Assembly: GCA_020205615.1 (NCBI GenBank)
Contig: CM035162.1
Location: 32,700,479 to 32,764,478, forward strand
Reading direction: 5' to 3'
DNA: 64,000 nucleotides
Origin: Panax quinquefolius
Lineage: Eukaryota; Streptophyta; Magnoliopsida; Apiales; Araliaceae
In this document: positions 1 through 11,213 of the stretch, one piece after another
Layout: each line of letters opens with the position of its first letter
Numbering within the stretch: the stretch's first letter is position 1
The notes under the pieces: model-generated
Told to the model about the DNA's origin: nothing
The model's database searches: none
The model's input: only the letters and a program-made list of their open reading frames with translations
Program-made: the position numbers and the translations under genes

Positions 1-741
1 AACTTTAAGGGGCTGTTTCGGCCACTTAAATTATGAGAAAAATTCTGGCCTTTTGGGACATGAAGGTATATGGTATAAAGTATCTCCTGTCCAAAAATGA
101 GCTCATTCTGACTTAAAATGAGCAAGTTATGACTATTTCAATATTTAGGATTTTCAAATTTAAAAACGCTATAACCGGAGTTCTATAACTCCGATGACCA
201 TGAAATTTAAACTAGAAGCTCATGTTAACATGTGTAAGGTCCTGCCAAGATTTGGGAATTTTTGGAGTTAAACTTGAGGTAGCTAATTTCTTAAGGAATT
301 AATTAGAAATTGATTTTTGAAAAATAGTAAATGAATTTTAAAAATTCCGAGAAAAATATATTTTCATCATGGGACTATATTATGCTAAATCCCAGAAAAG
401 AAATATTTTTGGGACTGATTTGGTATTTTCATGAAAATAGTTTAGTTACGAACATATGAGTTAAATATGTTATGTGAAGTAAGAATAAAGTTGAAAATAG
501 GATTTTATGGCTAGAAAATCCTATATAGAGTATATGCATATTTTTTGAGGGATTTGATAATTGGTAATGATATCTTATGAGTATGGCATTTTTGAATGAT
601 TAAATGCATTATATGGTAAAGCGTAAACAATTGAGATAAATTGTTTATAAATTTAAGAAGTGATTAAAATATTGGTATAATATTAATGATATTAGATTAT
701 GAGATTATTAAGTGATTGATAACATGGGGATATTCTTGAAT
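1..741. other. AT-rich LTR-like sequence, unassigned
   Basis: No credible reading frame is present. The style (long AT-rich tracts, short motifs around 'ataactccgatgaccatg') resembles the U3 part of plant Ty3 LTRs, and from about 742 the sequence becomes alignable with the U5 part of the LTRs elsewhere in the window. I infer an LTR whose left end lies outside the window. The family was not identified. Confidence 0.35.
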
Positions 742-1852
742 CCTGGATAAATTATATTATAAATGTTTAATATTTATCCTTTATCTTATTTGATTGATTC
801 TTTATATCATTATCCTCATGTTTATATTTTTTTTAAAGTCATCTGTGGCCTGTAGAGCATAGATGGACTTGGTATGATTATGACCAGGGATCATTCGGTA
901 TAATCATAACCGTAATTGAAAACACAATTATCTTTGGCCGTAGTGCATGGATAATTTGTGGTCGTGATACTAATGAATATCCTTAGCCTGTAGTGCAGGG
1001 ATGATTCGACGATGTGGATTAATTATTGAGCTGAGTCTCAGCAATGAAATATTAATTCATGGATGCGTTCAAAGTCATCTGTGGCTTACGTGCATAGATG
1101 GACTTGGTATGATTATGACCGAGGATCATTCGGTATAATCATAATCAGTAATTGAAAACACAATTATCTTTAGTAGTAGTGCATGGATAATTTGTGGTCG
1201 TGATACTAATGAATATCCTTAGCACGTAGTGCGGGGATGATTGACGATGTGGATTAATTATTGGTGAGTCTCGTGAATGAAATATTAATTCATGGATGTG
1301 TTCAAAGTCATCTGTGGCTTACGTGCATAGATGGACTTGGTATGATTATGACCAGGATCATTCGGTATAATCATAATAGTAATTGAAAACACAATTATCT
1401 TTAGTAGTAGTGCATGGATAATTTGTGGTCGTGATTAATGAATACACAATTATCTTTGGTAGTGAGTGCATGGATAATTTGTGGTCGTGATACTAATGAA
1501 TATCCTTGGCACATGTAGTGCGTGGATGATTCGATGATGTGGATTAATTATTGAGTGAGTCTCAAAGAATGAAATATTAATTCATGGATGCGTTCAAAGT
1601 CATACGTGGCTTACGTGCATAGATGGACTTGGTATGATTATGACCGAGGATTGTTCGGTATAATCATAATCAGTAATTGAAAACACGAATATCCTTGGCG
1701 ATTGGTGCATGGATAATTCGTGGTCGCTCATACTATTAAGTCGCTGCGTCTTAGCATTATTGATTTTATTAGGTTGTATATCTTGCTTTGTAGTGCAAAG
1801 ATGAATTGTTAATGAATAGCTTTGGCATTTCAAAGATGAATTTAATATTTTT
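742..1852 (+). repeat. ~236-bp tandem repeat derived from an LTR U5 segment
   Basis: Four units begin with 'aaagtcat.(t)gtggc' at about 835, 1071, 1303 and 1596. Each carries the 'gcatagatggacttggtatg' segment that occurs once or twice in every Ty3 LTR here (for example near 3606, 54778 and 63159). Unit three is longer because a 'tatctttggtagtgagtgca' block is duplicated inside it. Bases 742-834 match the LTR segment just upstream of the first unit. The array then fuses at about 1853 to the 3' end of a Ty3 internal region. Confidence 0.8.
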
Positions 1853-1941
1853 AAGCGATAAAGGTATTCAAGGTATCCTCATCTCTTTATCATACCAGTA
1901 TCGTACCCTAATTTCGAGGCGAAATTCCATAAGGAGGAGAT
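1853..1941 (+). pseudogene. 3' tail of Ty3 pol (after chromodomain) and polypurine tract
   Basis: Only the extreme 3' end of a Ty3 internal region is left. It translates to a tail resembling YPHLF..P....NFE.K, which ends the chromodomain ORFs at 24469-24744 and 50122-50397. The polypurine tract AAGGAGGAGAT (1931-1941) lies directly before the LTR that starts at 1942, so this is the normal plus-strand priming site of element I. Everything upstream of 1853 has been replaced by LTR-derived tandem repeats. Confidence 0.7.
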
Positions 1942-2482
1942 TGTGAGACCCCCATTTTATTAATAAAGATTTAAATTTTGGTGAAATAATTTTTTAATAT
2001 TATGGTGTGAATTTGAGATAATATTATAGTTGTGGGTAGTATTTATAAATTTTGCAAAGTATGCAAGTGGTTATATTATATTCGATTGGTGGGGAATATT
2101 CGGTTTAGCAGGGAATATTAAATACAACGGCTCAATCATTGGTGGACCCCATAATGTAATTATTGTCGGATCGAGAAAGCGACAAAAATATTTTATTAAA
2201 ATAACGGCGGAAGTTTTCTAGTAGTTCTTGTTGAACTACTCGGTAGTAAAAGTACAGTAATAAGTGTGGTTGCATAGTAGCACACGGTATTGATTATTGA
2301 TGCTTATGTGAGAAGTCACTCAGTTTGATTCCATTATTGTCGATTAATAATATGAATTATTATAGCGATAATGACGTTTTGTTTTATTCAGTATTATTAG
2401 CGTAATAAAGCGAAACATCTTTTTATATAAAATAGAATACTTTATTAAAGTTATTCTATAAATAGAATATATTATATTTTAT

Positions 2483-2552
2483 TATGCATAGTGTTGCATA
2501 GTATTTTGCATAGTGTTTTGCATAGTATTGCATAGTGTTTGCATAGTAAAAT
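2483..2552 (+). repeat. Short tandem repeat 'gcatagtgtt/gcatagtatt'
   Basis: The motif 'tgcatagtgt(t)' or 'tgcatagtatt' is repeated about six times upstream of the TATA box of LTR I. The same array, with different copy number, occurs in the D LTRs at about 53484-53652 and 61938-62096. There it is part of a larger duplication containing 'ctttttatataaaacagaat'. Confidence 0.75.
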
Positions 2553-2675
2553 GTTTTTATATAAATAGAATATATTATATTTTATTTAAAAGATTTTTTT
2601 CTTTAAATATGGACCGTCGATTAAAGTAAATCAACTGGACCGTTCATGGATTAGTTCTTATGCATTCCATTTTCC

Positions 2676-2683
2676 TATAAATA
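2676..2683 (+). promoter_or_regulatory. LTR I TATA box
   Basis: TATAAATA lies in 'cctataaatagaagctcatt', a context conserved in most Ty3 LTRs of the window. A 'ctctagagagagaaattata' GA-rich stretch follows about 45 bp downstream, consistent with a transcript leader. Promoter role is inferred from position and conservation. Confidence 0.6.
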
Positions 2684-2867
2684 GAAGCTCATTCCTTCAT
2701 TATTTTCTTACGAATTCATTGAAACTCTAGAGAGAGAAATTATAGAGAGAAGCTATAGAGAGAAAAATTATAGAAAGAAGAAGAGTATTCTGCTACTTCA
2801 CTACTTCTATATTCAGGTTCTTTTTACGGTAAGGGTGTTATTCTTTCTTCTTGAAGAGAACTTACAT

Positions 2868-3360
2868 TATTCCATTCACTATTATTACATTGGAATAACT
2901 TTGTAAAAGTGGCATACCTATATACATAACTCAGATGTCTGTGGCATACCCTATACTTGGTGAAATCCTTATGTTATTCCATTGCTTATTATTACATTGG
3001 AATAACTTTGTATCTGTGATTTACCCTATACTTGGTGACATTCTTCTATTATTACATTGGAACATCACGTCTCATGTGTTTTACAAGGACTGGTTAAAAT
3101 CTTTATTATTATTACATTTGGAACATCACATGCGTGTGTTTTACACGGGACACGGTTCCGCTTTTTATCATTACGTTGGAATATCCTATCTCGTGTGTTT
3201 TACAGGATCCGGGTTCCATCTTTATTATTCGTTGGAACATCACTGCCGATTGTGAATTTCACGACACGGTTCCGTTATTATTATTACATTGGAATAACTT
3301 TGTCGCCTATGCGCGGGCACCGCATGCATGGTGATTTCTTTTGTTATTCCATTCTTTATT
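2868..3360 (+). repeat. ~58-bp VNTR in LTR I (core TTATTATTACATTGGAATA)
   Basis: Six to seven degenerate units each contain 'ttattattacattggaa(t/c)a' followed by a 'cgtgtgttttacacggg' type segment. The array lies just downstream of the presumed transcription start, so it would fall in the R/U5 part. Small ORFs here are by-products of the repeat. Confidence 0.75.
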
Positions 3361-4358
3361 ATACCCGGTTGGTTAAAACTTTGACTTCTATACTCCATGA
3401 AATTAGTAGAATATCCTTGATATTTGCGTTTCATCCGAGATCTTTCATGGAAATATTCTTCCGATCATTATTGAATTTTACTCTACGTAAACAAAGATAT
3501 CATGTTGACAATTTGGACGTTAATAATTCATGGATTAAATAATTCTTGAACTTGTTTTATTGAATTACTATGTCATTGTCATCATCCTCATGTTATATTA
3601 TGTTATCTTTGGCTTACGTGGATAGATGAACTTAGTATGATTATGACCGAGGATCATTCGGTATAATCATGACTTGATATAAATGATGTGACAAAAGTCT
3701 TGATGGCACGTAATGCGTTGATGGATAGTTTTTGGTATGATTATGACCGGGGTGATTCGGTATAGTCATGACCATTGATAATTTGATGAAAATCCTTGGA
3801 CTGTGGTGCGGGGATGATTAGATGTGGTGGTTTATTATTGTCGTGAGTCTCAGCGATAAAAATTGATGAAAACCTTTTAAAACCTAAAAGATAGTAGACT
3901 TTATTCTCTACTTGACTCTTTTAATGGATTGCATATTCCGCTGCAGTTAAACTGGTTGTCAATTATATTTTATCAGTTTAACACTGTTGAAGGCTAATGA
4001 TAATTTATTCTGCATTATCTTAGTCATAATATTTCTTACTGGGCTAGTTGAGCTCACCCTTTCTTTCACTGTTCTCTTCAGGAAATGAGAACATAGCTGG
4101 GACGAGTCGGGGAACGGAGTAATGGTCCAGAGGATAGCATTAGTAGTCCTCACTATTCTGTGAAATAGTGTGATAATAGTTGTAATGAGGACTCCTTTTG
4201 AGTTTGTATAATATCTAGTAGACAATATATGTATTCAAACTCACAGTTTATGTCGTATTGTACACGACAGTTAGGTTAGTAAGTTGTATTTGAATTTATG
4301 TACCATGTAAGTGGCGACCCAAGATGGGTGACGTATACCTAATTTTGGGGGCGTCACA

Positions 4359-5161
4359 ACTTGTGTCATTTAAATTTTATACAATAGTTTATTATGCGAA
4401 AATTTACAGCATCAGTTGCTTCCCATCAAATTTAATTGGTAGCTGCTACCAATGTCATATGAATATGACATTGAACCTAAACCACAGTGGCTCACAAAAC
4501 ACCCCACAGAAGGGTGTCCCAAAATTAGAAAATTTAGGGCTTGTTAGAGGGAGGAGAGAAATAGAGGAAATCATAACAACTAAGGGGCAAATAAAATTGA
4601 AAACCTAAATAATGAAATTATACACCGCTCAAACTTGACCCAAGAAAATGATGCTTCAAGCCCGGATAGAGATGGAGTGAAATGAAGTCCCATGAACACG
4701 AGATGTAGAGTGACCGAGATGGACAAATCCGAATCTTGAAGATGTTGATCGAGTGGACCGAGATGAACCTCGTTATTATCTACGCCTCCTCGTTATTACC
4801 TACGCCTCCCTTATGAGATCGAGTGGTCGAGATGAAGCCGGACGAAGAGATCGACTGACTGAGATGAAGTCGAACGGAGAGATCGACTGACTGAGATGAA
4901 TCCGGATGGAGAGATCGACTGACTGAGATGAACCCCTTTAACCCTCGTTATTATCTACGCCTCCCTTATGAGTTATGACCCTCGTTAAAATCCCCAAAAA
5001 AAAATCCTATACCGACGGCCAAACTGTGACCCTCGTAATATACTACCATTAGAGGCCTATACCGACGGTCAGACTTAGACCGTCGCTATGTATGTCTATA
5101 GCGACGGTTCCGTCCCGACCGTCGCTAAATCCCGTCGCTATAGATTGATTTTCTAGTAGTG
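4359..5161 (-). mobile_element. CACTA (En/Spm) transposon terminal fragment
   Basis: Read on the minus strand, the sequence from 5161 begins CACTACTAGAAAA, the canonical CACTA terminal inverted repeat. It is followed by subterminal repeats of the AGCGACGGT type in both orientations (about 5014-5150). No second terminus was found in the window, so one end is missing, probably lost when LTR element I abutted it at 4358. Nothing transposase-like is encoded. The right neighbour (5162 onward) is LTR sequence of element H, so the CACTA had landed in that LTR. Confidence 0.75.
4817..4944. repeat. 32-bp tandem repeat inside the CACTA fragment
   Basis: Units start at 4817, 4849, 4881 and 4913, exactly 32 bp apart, with consensus 'gatcgactgactgagatgaa' plus a 12-base variable tail. 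The first unit is more diverged. Related 'gaccgagatg' words continue upstream to about 4711. Subterminal arrays are usual for CACTA elements. Confidence 0.85.
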
Positions 5162-6113
5162 ATAAATGATTAAGATATTACTAAGAAATTGAGAAGTAAA
5201 TAAAATATTATTAAAAGATTAATAATATTAGACGAGAATTTAAGATGATGGTTATGTGATAATAATATTATCAAATGACGATAATATTACTAGTAAGTTA
5301 AAGAATTATTCAATGTTTGATTATGTGGCTAAATGTTAGCTAATTTATTATTTGAGTAATAGTGTTTGTGAGATAAAATGTATTATGCTAATTGGAGGAT
5401 CGATCTTGTCAATGAAAGGTCTTCCATAAGAGATTAAATTAGATTGCATAGCGGTAATCAACGGTACAGGCAAGTTTTCTAACTCAAACTCGAGTTAATA
5501 ATTTTTCAGAATGCTAGTAGTTTAATTATTGATAATTATTCCACATATATGATTATTGATTCGCACTTAGTGCACATTACATATGTTTATCAAGTATTAA
5601 ATGTTGATCACCTTCATTACCAAAGTATTTGTTCATGGTCATTGTTAACTACTCAGCGTTATTAATTTAATCATTCATGTATTGAAATTCGATTAATGGT
5701 ATTTCACAATTATTATATTGTTGAAAACTTGAAAGCTTATTCTTTCTTTCAATCATGATATGTCTTTTTTGTATTTAAAACTTGATGGGCAAATTGCTTG
5801 CCCACCCTTGCTATATCATGATAAAATTTTCAGATTACGACAAAGGTTTGAATAAAGACAGAGGCAAAGGAAAATTCCAGAGTTGAATTATTATACAGTT
5901 AGAACTATTAAATTTTCTGATGAAAATGATATTATAAATCTTTAAGATATTGAAGGTATGTATTAAGTTAAGGTTGTAGACCTTGGGAATTATGTTGTAA
6001 AGGTTTATATTGTATAAACAAATTATGTTTATATCTTTCGCAAAAGTTATAGAAATGACGTATCTTAACATACTAGATTTGAGGTAAAAAGTACCCAGAT
6101 TTGGGGGCATTAC
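5162..6113 (+). mobile_element. Element H: 5' LTR, downstream part
   Basis: AT-rich non-coding sequence ends in GGGGGCATTACA at 6113, directly before gag-like codons. The start of this LTR is known from its 3' partner (TGTAAGGACC at 7191), but the U3 side here is missing, cut off by the CACTA end at 5161. It is a Ty3 family distinct from the other LTRs in the window. Confidence 0.65.
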
Positions 6114-6116
6114 AAT

Positions 6117-6890
6117 ATGACAATTTCGGAATACGCCGCTAAATTTAATGAGTTATCTAGATTCGTTCCACATCAAGTGAATACGGAAGTAAGAAAGGAA
6201 AGAAGGTTTGAGATGGGCTAAAACTATGGCTCTACAATAAGGTGAAAGTGTTGCAAATTAATACTTTTGCATCACTCTTGGAAAAGGCTATCATAGTCGA
6301 AGGAGGAAGTGAGGCCACGAGTCTCTATAATAAGGAAAAGAAGAATAAGGTTAAGGTCGAGAGATCTGTTAAAGTGGAAGGAAGCAGTGGAAACGGAAGT
6401 GGAAAAAGGAAATGGAACAATGTCGGGAATACCGAAAATAGTCAAGGAAGTATGAAGAGGCAGGTTGAACAGTGTGGAAATTGTGAGAAAAATCACTCGG
6501 GTGAGTGTTTGAAAAGGAAGTTTTTGTGTTTGAAGTGCCGGCATGAGGGATACATCTCTCCTAACTGCCCCAACCCAAGAAAGAATAGTGGGTATTTTAT
6601 TTGTGGATCACATGGTGAGGGATTGTCCTAAACAGAGAGCCGGCGAGGGAAATGTTAATGTAGGGAAAAGCAGTGGAACATTAGCAATAGCTGACCCAAG
6701 TCCACCAAATAAACCAATCGCAAGGACCTTCAATATGACGGTTCAAGATACGATAGTAACAAGAGATAGAGTTCTAGGTATGATTCTGATCAATGATATC
6801 AATATGCTTGATTCAGATATAACCTATTTTCTTTATCGTGAGTTTGTTAAGATAAGTACGTTTACCCTTGTAAACGTTAGGAACCCTTGA
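6117..6890 (+). pseudogene. Element H: Ty3 gag (capsid end, zinc knuckles) and protease remnant
   Basis: The LTR is followed almost at once by MTISEYAAKFNELSRF, a motif from the capsid C-terminus of Ty3 gag, so the primer site, leader and most of capsid are deleted. From 6242 one frame reads a Lys-rich linker and knuckle-like motifs (CGNCEKNHSGEC, then CLKCRHEGYISPNC with the zinc His replaced by Tyr). A frameshift near 6600 moves into RDCPKQ and then an ARTFNMTVQD segment typical of the protease start. The DSGA-type active site is lost. RT, RNase H and integrase are absent. Confidence 0.7.
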
Positions 6891-7177
6891 ATATAGACAT
6901 ACAAAAGACAATTTTAGGAAAAGATATATATTATATAATAACTCGTTAGTAAAAGAATTTTGAATGAAGAATTTGAGTTTCGTTGGGAACTACCATAATT
7001 TGTGCAAGCAGACCGCAAGCAATGGATCAAGACGTGCAACAGTTCAAAACTTGTAATATGAAATCTTATAGAGGGGAGAATGTAGTAATTCAATAAAAAA
7101 ATTTAATAAATAAAAATCTAAGGATAAATATAAGATTAAGTGTACGGCAAAGGTGATTCCGGGGATGGAATGTTTAT
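6891..7177 (+). other. Element H internal 3' residue, no gene seen
   Basis: AT-rich sequence links the protease remnant to the polypurine tract. No motif of RT, RNase H, integrase or chromodomain is visible, so nearly the whole pol of this element has been deleted. Confidence 0.5.
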
Positions 7178-7190
7178 AAGGAGGGGAGAA
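7178..7190 (+). other. Element H polypurine tract
   Basis: AAGGAGGGGAGAA lies immediately upstream of the LTR start TGTAAGGACC. It marks the internal/3' LTR boundary and the orientation of the element. Confidence 0.75.
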
Positions 7191-7363
7191 TGTAAGGACC
7201 GTGAATTTTTAGATGAATATATATGTATATTTTTACGAATGAATTTTTTATTATTTTTTATTATTATAATTATTGGTATCCATAATATTTTGAAAATAAA
7301 AAATATGAATTAATTAGGTTAGTCAATTTAATTATTATAAGTTGACTAAGAAGGAAAGCTAAA
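7191..7363 (+). mobile_element. Element H: 3' LTR, first ~170 bp
   Basis: Begins TGTAAGGACCGTG after the polypurine tract and continues as AT-rich U3. It stops at about 7363, where a Copia LTR end begins; the exact switch point is uncertain by some tens of bases. The rest of this LTR is not found inside the window. Confidence 0.6.
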
Positions 7364-7438
7364 TTGACCACTATAGATCACTTTTGGTATTTTCACCTAT
7401 TCACCCCCTCTAGGTGTGCTTATTTACATAATTACATT

Positions 7439-7450
7439 TGCTATCAAAGC
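7439..7450 (+). other. Copia-1 primer binding site
   Basis: TGCTATCAAAGC differs from the initiator-Met tRNA complement TGGTATCAGAGC at two positions. It lies just after the LTR end, preceded by the 'ttcaccccctctaggtgt' motif common near Copia LTR ends. Confidence 0.6.
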
Positions 7451-7497
7451 AAGGCTCTACTAATATTGATCTTTGCAGGTCGTAGGGGAAGATCCAT

Positions 7498-8260
7498 AGC
7501 ACACCTTAACTTTCAAGAAGGACAGTCCACTAGTAGACTGCCTCTGTTGATAAGAAGCGAGAACTTCAACTTCTGGAAATTCAGAATGAAGATTTATCTC
7601 AAGAGAGAGCCATGGGAGTGGTGGGTGGTTTATAATGGACCCGTCATTCCAAGACATGATGATGGCAAACCCAAGACTCTCATAGAAATGGATGCAAATT
7701 AAAGCTACATGTTTTCCTACAACTCAAAAGCCATTAACACTTTGTTAAGCGGAATGATCCAAGCTAAAATCGATAAAGTTTCAGTATGTAACACAACAAA
7801 AGAAATCTGGGATACTATCTTGACAAGCCACGAAGGTACTTCCAAAGTCAAGGAGGTGAACTTGAGTATGCTAATGCAAGACTATGAGCTATTCAAGTTA
7901 GAAAAAGATGAAACAATCAATAAAGTTCAAGCGAGGTTCTTCACACTAATGAACTCTATCAACATGGTAGGGAGAAAAATTGATCAAAAGGAAATCAATA
8001 AAAAGTTGTTGAGAATCATGCCAAAAAGATGTGCTCCAAAATCCAAGACTCGCCAACAATTAGCACTATGAAGAATTTGAACAATTAGCACCCTCTTTGG
8101 AGAGCTTGAAGAATTTGAAAATCAGCTAAGACTGTATGATGAAGAAGATGAAGCACCAATAAAGAAGACATTGGCACTTCAAGCCGAGGGCAACAATGAA
8201 GGTGATCACGAAGATTTTGATGAAGAAATTGAAATTCTCTAAAGAAAACTCGAGAGGCTA
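7498..8260 (+). pseudogene. Copia-1 gag, N-terminal part (UBN2-type capsid)
   Basis: The frame opening at 7364 reads from about 7498 IAHLNFQEGQSTSRLPLL with an isoleucine (ATA) where the family has the start Met. Capsid motifs follow: NFNFWKFRMKIYLK, then a stop at 7700, then KEIWDTILTSHEGTSKVKE and MQDYELFKLEKDETI in the second frame (7709-8071). These are signature segments of the UBN2/gag-polypeptide domain of plant Copia elements. The text continues with stops to 8260, where element B starts. After removal of B the frame continues at 15970. The protein would form the virus-like particle. Confidence 0.75.
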
Positions 8261-9279
8261 TGTGACGCCCCCAAATACAACTTAATTATACAACAGTCGT
8301 GTAAAATACGACTAAACATATGCTGTGAGTTTTAATACAAATATTGTCATCTAGACAATATACAAACTCAATGGGGTCCTCATTACATTTATTATCACAC
8401 TATTTCACAGAATAGTGAGGACTACTAATGCACCATCTAGGACCATCACTCTGTTCCCCGACTAGTCCCTACTACGTTCTCTTTTCCTGAAGAGAACAGT
8501 GAAATAAAGGGTGAGCTCAACTAGCCTAGTAAGAAATATTATGACTAAAATAATGCAGAATAAATTATCATTAGCCTTCAACAGTATAACAACTAATAGA
8601 ATATAATAGACAACAAGTTTTAGATCAACAACTGCAGCGGAATAAGCAATCCATTAGAAGAGTCAAGTAAGGTATAAAATCTACTATCTTCTATGATTTA
8701 AAAAGTTTTTCATCAACTTTATCTTTGAGACTCAAATTTTAATAAATAAAATTGAATCATCCTCGCTCCACGGCCAAGGATATTCATGTAATCATCAATG
8801 GTCATGACTATACAAGAATAATCCACGGACATAATCATACCAACAACTGTCCACCAATGAAATACAGGCCAATGAGGACTTTTACCACATCATTCGTCAC
8901 ATTACGGTCATGATTATACCGAATAATCCCTGGTCATAATAATACCAAGTCCATCTATGCACGTAAGCCAAAAATGACTTTCAACATAATATAAGCATGA
9001 GGATAATGACAATTCAATAAAACAAGTTCAAAAATAAATTTTAAAGATTTATAAGTGAATTTATCCTGAACTCAATAACGTCCAAATTGTCAACATGATA
9101 CTGCTTTGTGGAGTATAATTCAAGAATGCTCAGAAGAATATTTATATAAAAAGATACTGGATGAAGCACAAATATCAAGGATATTCCACTAATTTCATGG
9201 ATTATAGAAGCCAAAGCTTTAACCAACTAAGTATAATAGAATATATGAAACTGCAAATGGATTTTCTCTCGTCATGCGA

Positions 9280-9815
9280 TAATCCACGTAGACAGACCAT
9301 TTCCAAAATTTAATAAGGAATGAATACGAAGGATCATTCACCATGCATGTGGTAATCCACATAGACAGGTTATTCCAACAGAATAATAAAGAATGGAATA
9401 ATGTGAAGGATTCACCATGCGTGCGATAGATTGCGCTGAACATGAGTTATTCCCAACGTAATTATAAATAATGAAACCGTGTCCAGCGTGAAGCGCACGC
9501 ATGTGATATTCCGACAGAATAATAAATAATGGAACCCAGTCCGGCGTAAAACACATAGACGAGGATATTAAATGCGAATAATAAATAATGGTACGAAGTA
9601 AGGCGAAAGCATGCAGACGAGGATATTACGACAGAATAATAAATAACGGAATATTAGAAGAATTTCACCATGTATGCGGTACTTCACATAAATAGGTTAT
9701 TTCAACAGAATAATAAGAATGAAATAACCGAAGAATTTCACCATGTATGTGGTACTTCGCATAGACAGGTTATTCCAACATAATAATAAGAATGGAATAA
9801 CAGAAGTTCTCTTCA
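9280..9815 (-). repeat. ~58-bp VNTR in B left LTR
   Basis: Reverse complement of the 'ttattattacattggaata' array; here the repeated words read 'cagaataataaataatgga' and 'catgcgtgcgatag'. About eight degenerate units. Copy number and unit order differ from the partner LTR (14010-14445). Confidence 0.7.
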
Positions 9816-9987
9816 TGAATAAGAAAGAAAGAATACCCCTTACGAGTACAACAAATAATATCCCCTACCTTAAAATAAACTGAATATTGGAGTAGTGAAG
9901 TAGCAGAATATTTTTCTTCTTTCTCTCTATAGTTTTTCTCTCTAGAGTTTTAGTGAATTCGTAAGAAATAATGAAGGAATGAGCTTC

Positions 9988-9995
9988 TATTTATA
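9988..9995 (-). promoter_or_regulatory. TATA box of B left LTR
   Basis: TATAAATA on the minus strand in 'tctataaatagaagctcatt', followed in sense by a GA-rich leader (9905-9960 region). Confidence 0.55.
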
Positions 9996-10029
9996 GAAGA
10001 ACTGAAAGTGGCTCTTGGTTTTAACGAAG

Positions 10030-10165
10030 GGTTAAAATGACTCTTGGTAATATTGAAGAGACAACTACTATTTGCGAAGGGACAATTAACTCTTGCAACA
10101 CTGAAGGGACAAATAACTCTTCGAAAACTGAAGAGACAAATAACTCTTGGAAAACTGAAGGGACA
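10030..10165 (-). repeat. ~27-bp tandem repeat upstream of the B promoter
   Basis: On the plus strand the unit is 'actgaagggacaaataactc' plus 'ttggaaa'; five degenerate copies. The partner LTR carries a longer version (14665-14866). The position, just upstream of the TATA box in sense direction, would suit an enhancer array; that role is a guess. Confidence 0.7.
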
Positions 10166-10310
10166 AGTTACTATTAAAACTTTAAATCAACGATCCATAT
10201 TTATTTACTATTATAATTTCAACCAACAGTCTGAAAAATTAGCACGTCTCCTCATAGAATAATATTGTACCCAAAAATGATTTGGACCGAAAAGAAATAC
10301 ATTTTACGGG

Positions 10311-10376
10311 TGAATAGTACCCCATGAATAGTAACTCGTGAATAGTAACTCATGAATAGTAACTCGTGAATAGTAT
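10311..10376 (-). repeat. 15-bp TGAATAGTAACTC tandem repeat in B left LTR
   Basis: Units 'gtgaatagtaactc' / 'atgaatagtaactc' alternate, four copies. The right LTR has nine or more (15002-15150). Related arrays are in the E LTRs. Confidence 0.8.
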
Positions 10377-11200
10377 TCCGACACGAAAAGTGCCCCGAAT
10401 ACCCGATTGAACAATATAACCTCTAGATATCAATTAATATCGAAACAAATGTCAATTTCCACTAACATTAATAATTCCAATACAATGGAACTATCAATTC
10501 ATCTTTAATCAACACGAACTTATTCATCATTAATATTATAATTCACAATATTTAATAACCAGGTCGTTCCCAGGAAAGAATGGGCTTTCCGATAAGGATT
10601 TCTCCTTATTAAGCTTGATTAGGTGACCAAACCTCTCCTTGATGAACTTAGACATTGTCAATATTTCAAATAATAATATGAATAACTTTGTCGTCTCAAT
10701 TATTGATTTAATAATATAACATATTATGCGGATGATCTTGTAACAATAATTGAATCAATAATATGAGAGATATGATGCAAAGAATTATCGTAATAATAAT
10801 TGAGTATAAGCGAGTGACTTGTCACGTAAGCATCAATAATCAATACCGTGTGCTACTATGCAACAACCCAGACATATTCTTTGTACTTTTACTACCTGGT
10901 AGTTCAACAGTTTTAACGGTAACACCTTCACCGTTATTTTTATAGAAATATAATTTTGTCGTTTTCTAACTATGACAATACTTCCGTTGTGGGGTCCACC
11001 AATGATTGTATCGTCGTACAATATTCCCTTTTAAAACAAATATTCTTCGACCAATCGACTATTATATAATCACTTGCTTACTTTGTAAAATTTATAAATA
11101 CTATCCACAACTATAACATTATATCAAATCCACACCATAATATTCAAAAAAATTATTTCGAGAAAATTAAATATTTATTCATAAAATCTGGGGTCTCACA

Positions 11201-11213
11201 ATCTCCCCTCCTT
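11201..11213 (-). other. Element B polypurine tract
   Basis: Minus-strand AAGGAGGGGAGAT directly before TGTGAGACCCC of the 3' LTR, confirming the antisense orientation of B. Confidence 0.8.

Larger units (their letters stand above)
1942..4358 (+). mobile_element. Element I: Ty3/chromovirus LTR (3' LTR)
   Basis: A 2.4-kb LTR with TG...CA ends: it starts TGTGAGACCCCC and ends GGGGGCGTCACA. It belongs to the TGTGAGACC subfamily, like elements B, D and F. U3 carries 'gcatagtgtt' repeats (2483-2552) and a TATA box (2676-2683) followed by a GA-rich leader. Downstream are a ~58-bp VNTR and two conserved hairpins. It is a 3' LTR because a polypurine tract precedes it. No target duplication can be scored, because the 5' half of the element is missing. 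Confidence 0.85.
8261..11200 (-). mobile_element. Element B 3' LTR (left in window)
   Basis: In sense direction it starts TGTGAGACCCC (at 11200) and ends GGGGGCGTCACA (at 8261). Relative to its partner it lacks about 56 bp next to the 8261 end (the 'aggtatacatcacccatctt' part), a deletion after insertion. It carries the same promoter, VNTR and hairpin set as the other TGTGAGACC LTRs. Confidence 0.9.

Noticed and set aside
742..1852. Spaced repeats considered as a CRISPR array
   Set aside because: Units are ~236 bp, repeat throughout without unique spacers, derive from an LTR, and the genome is a plant.
2935..3542. Overlapping ORFs in the LTR VNTR (also 9041-9556, 26306-26768, 51986-52350, 58915-59525, 62607-63025)
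   Set aside because: They translate tandem repeats in several frames at once, lie in LTR non-coding DNA and have no domain; they are by-products of the 58-bp repeat.
4324..4608. 94-codon plus-strand ORF across the LTR I end
   Set aside because: It starts in the LTR and ends in CACTA sequence, with no domain; a chance frame across an insertion boundary.
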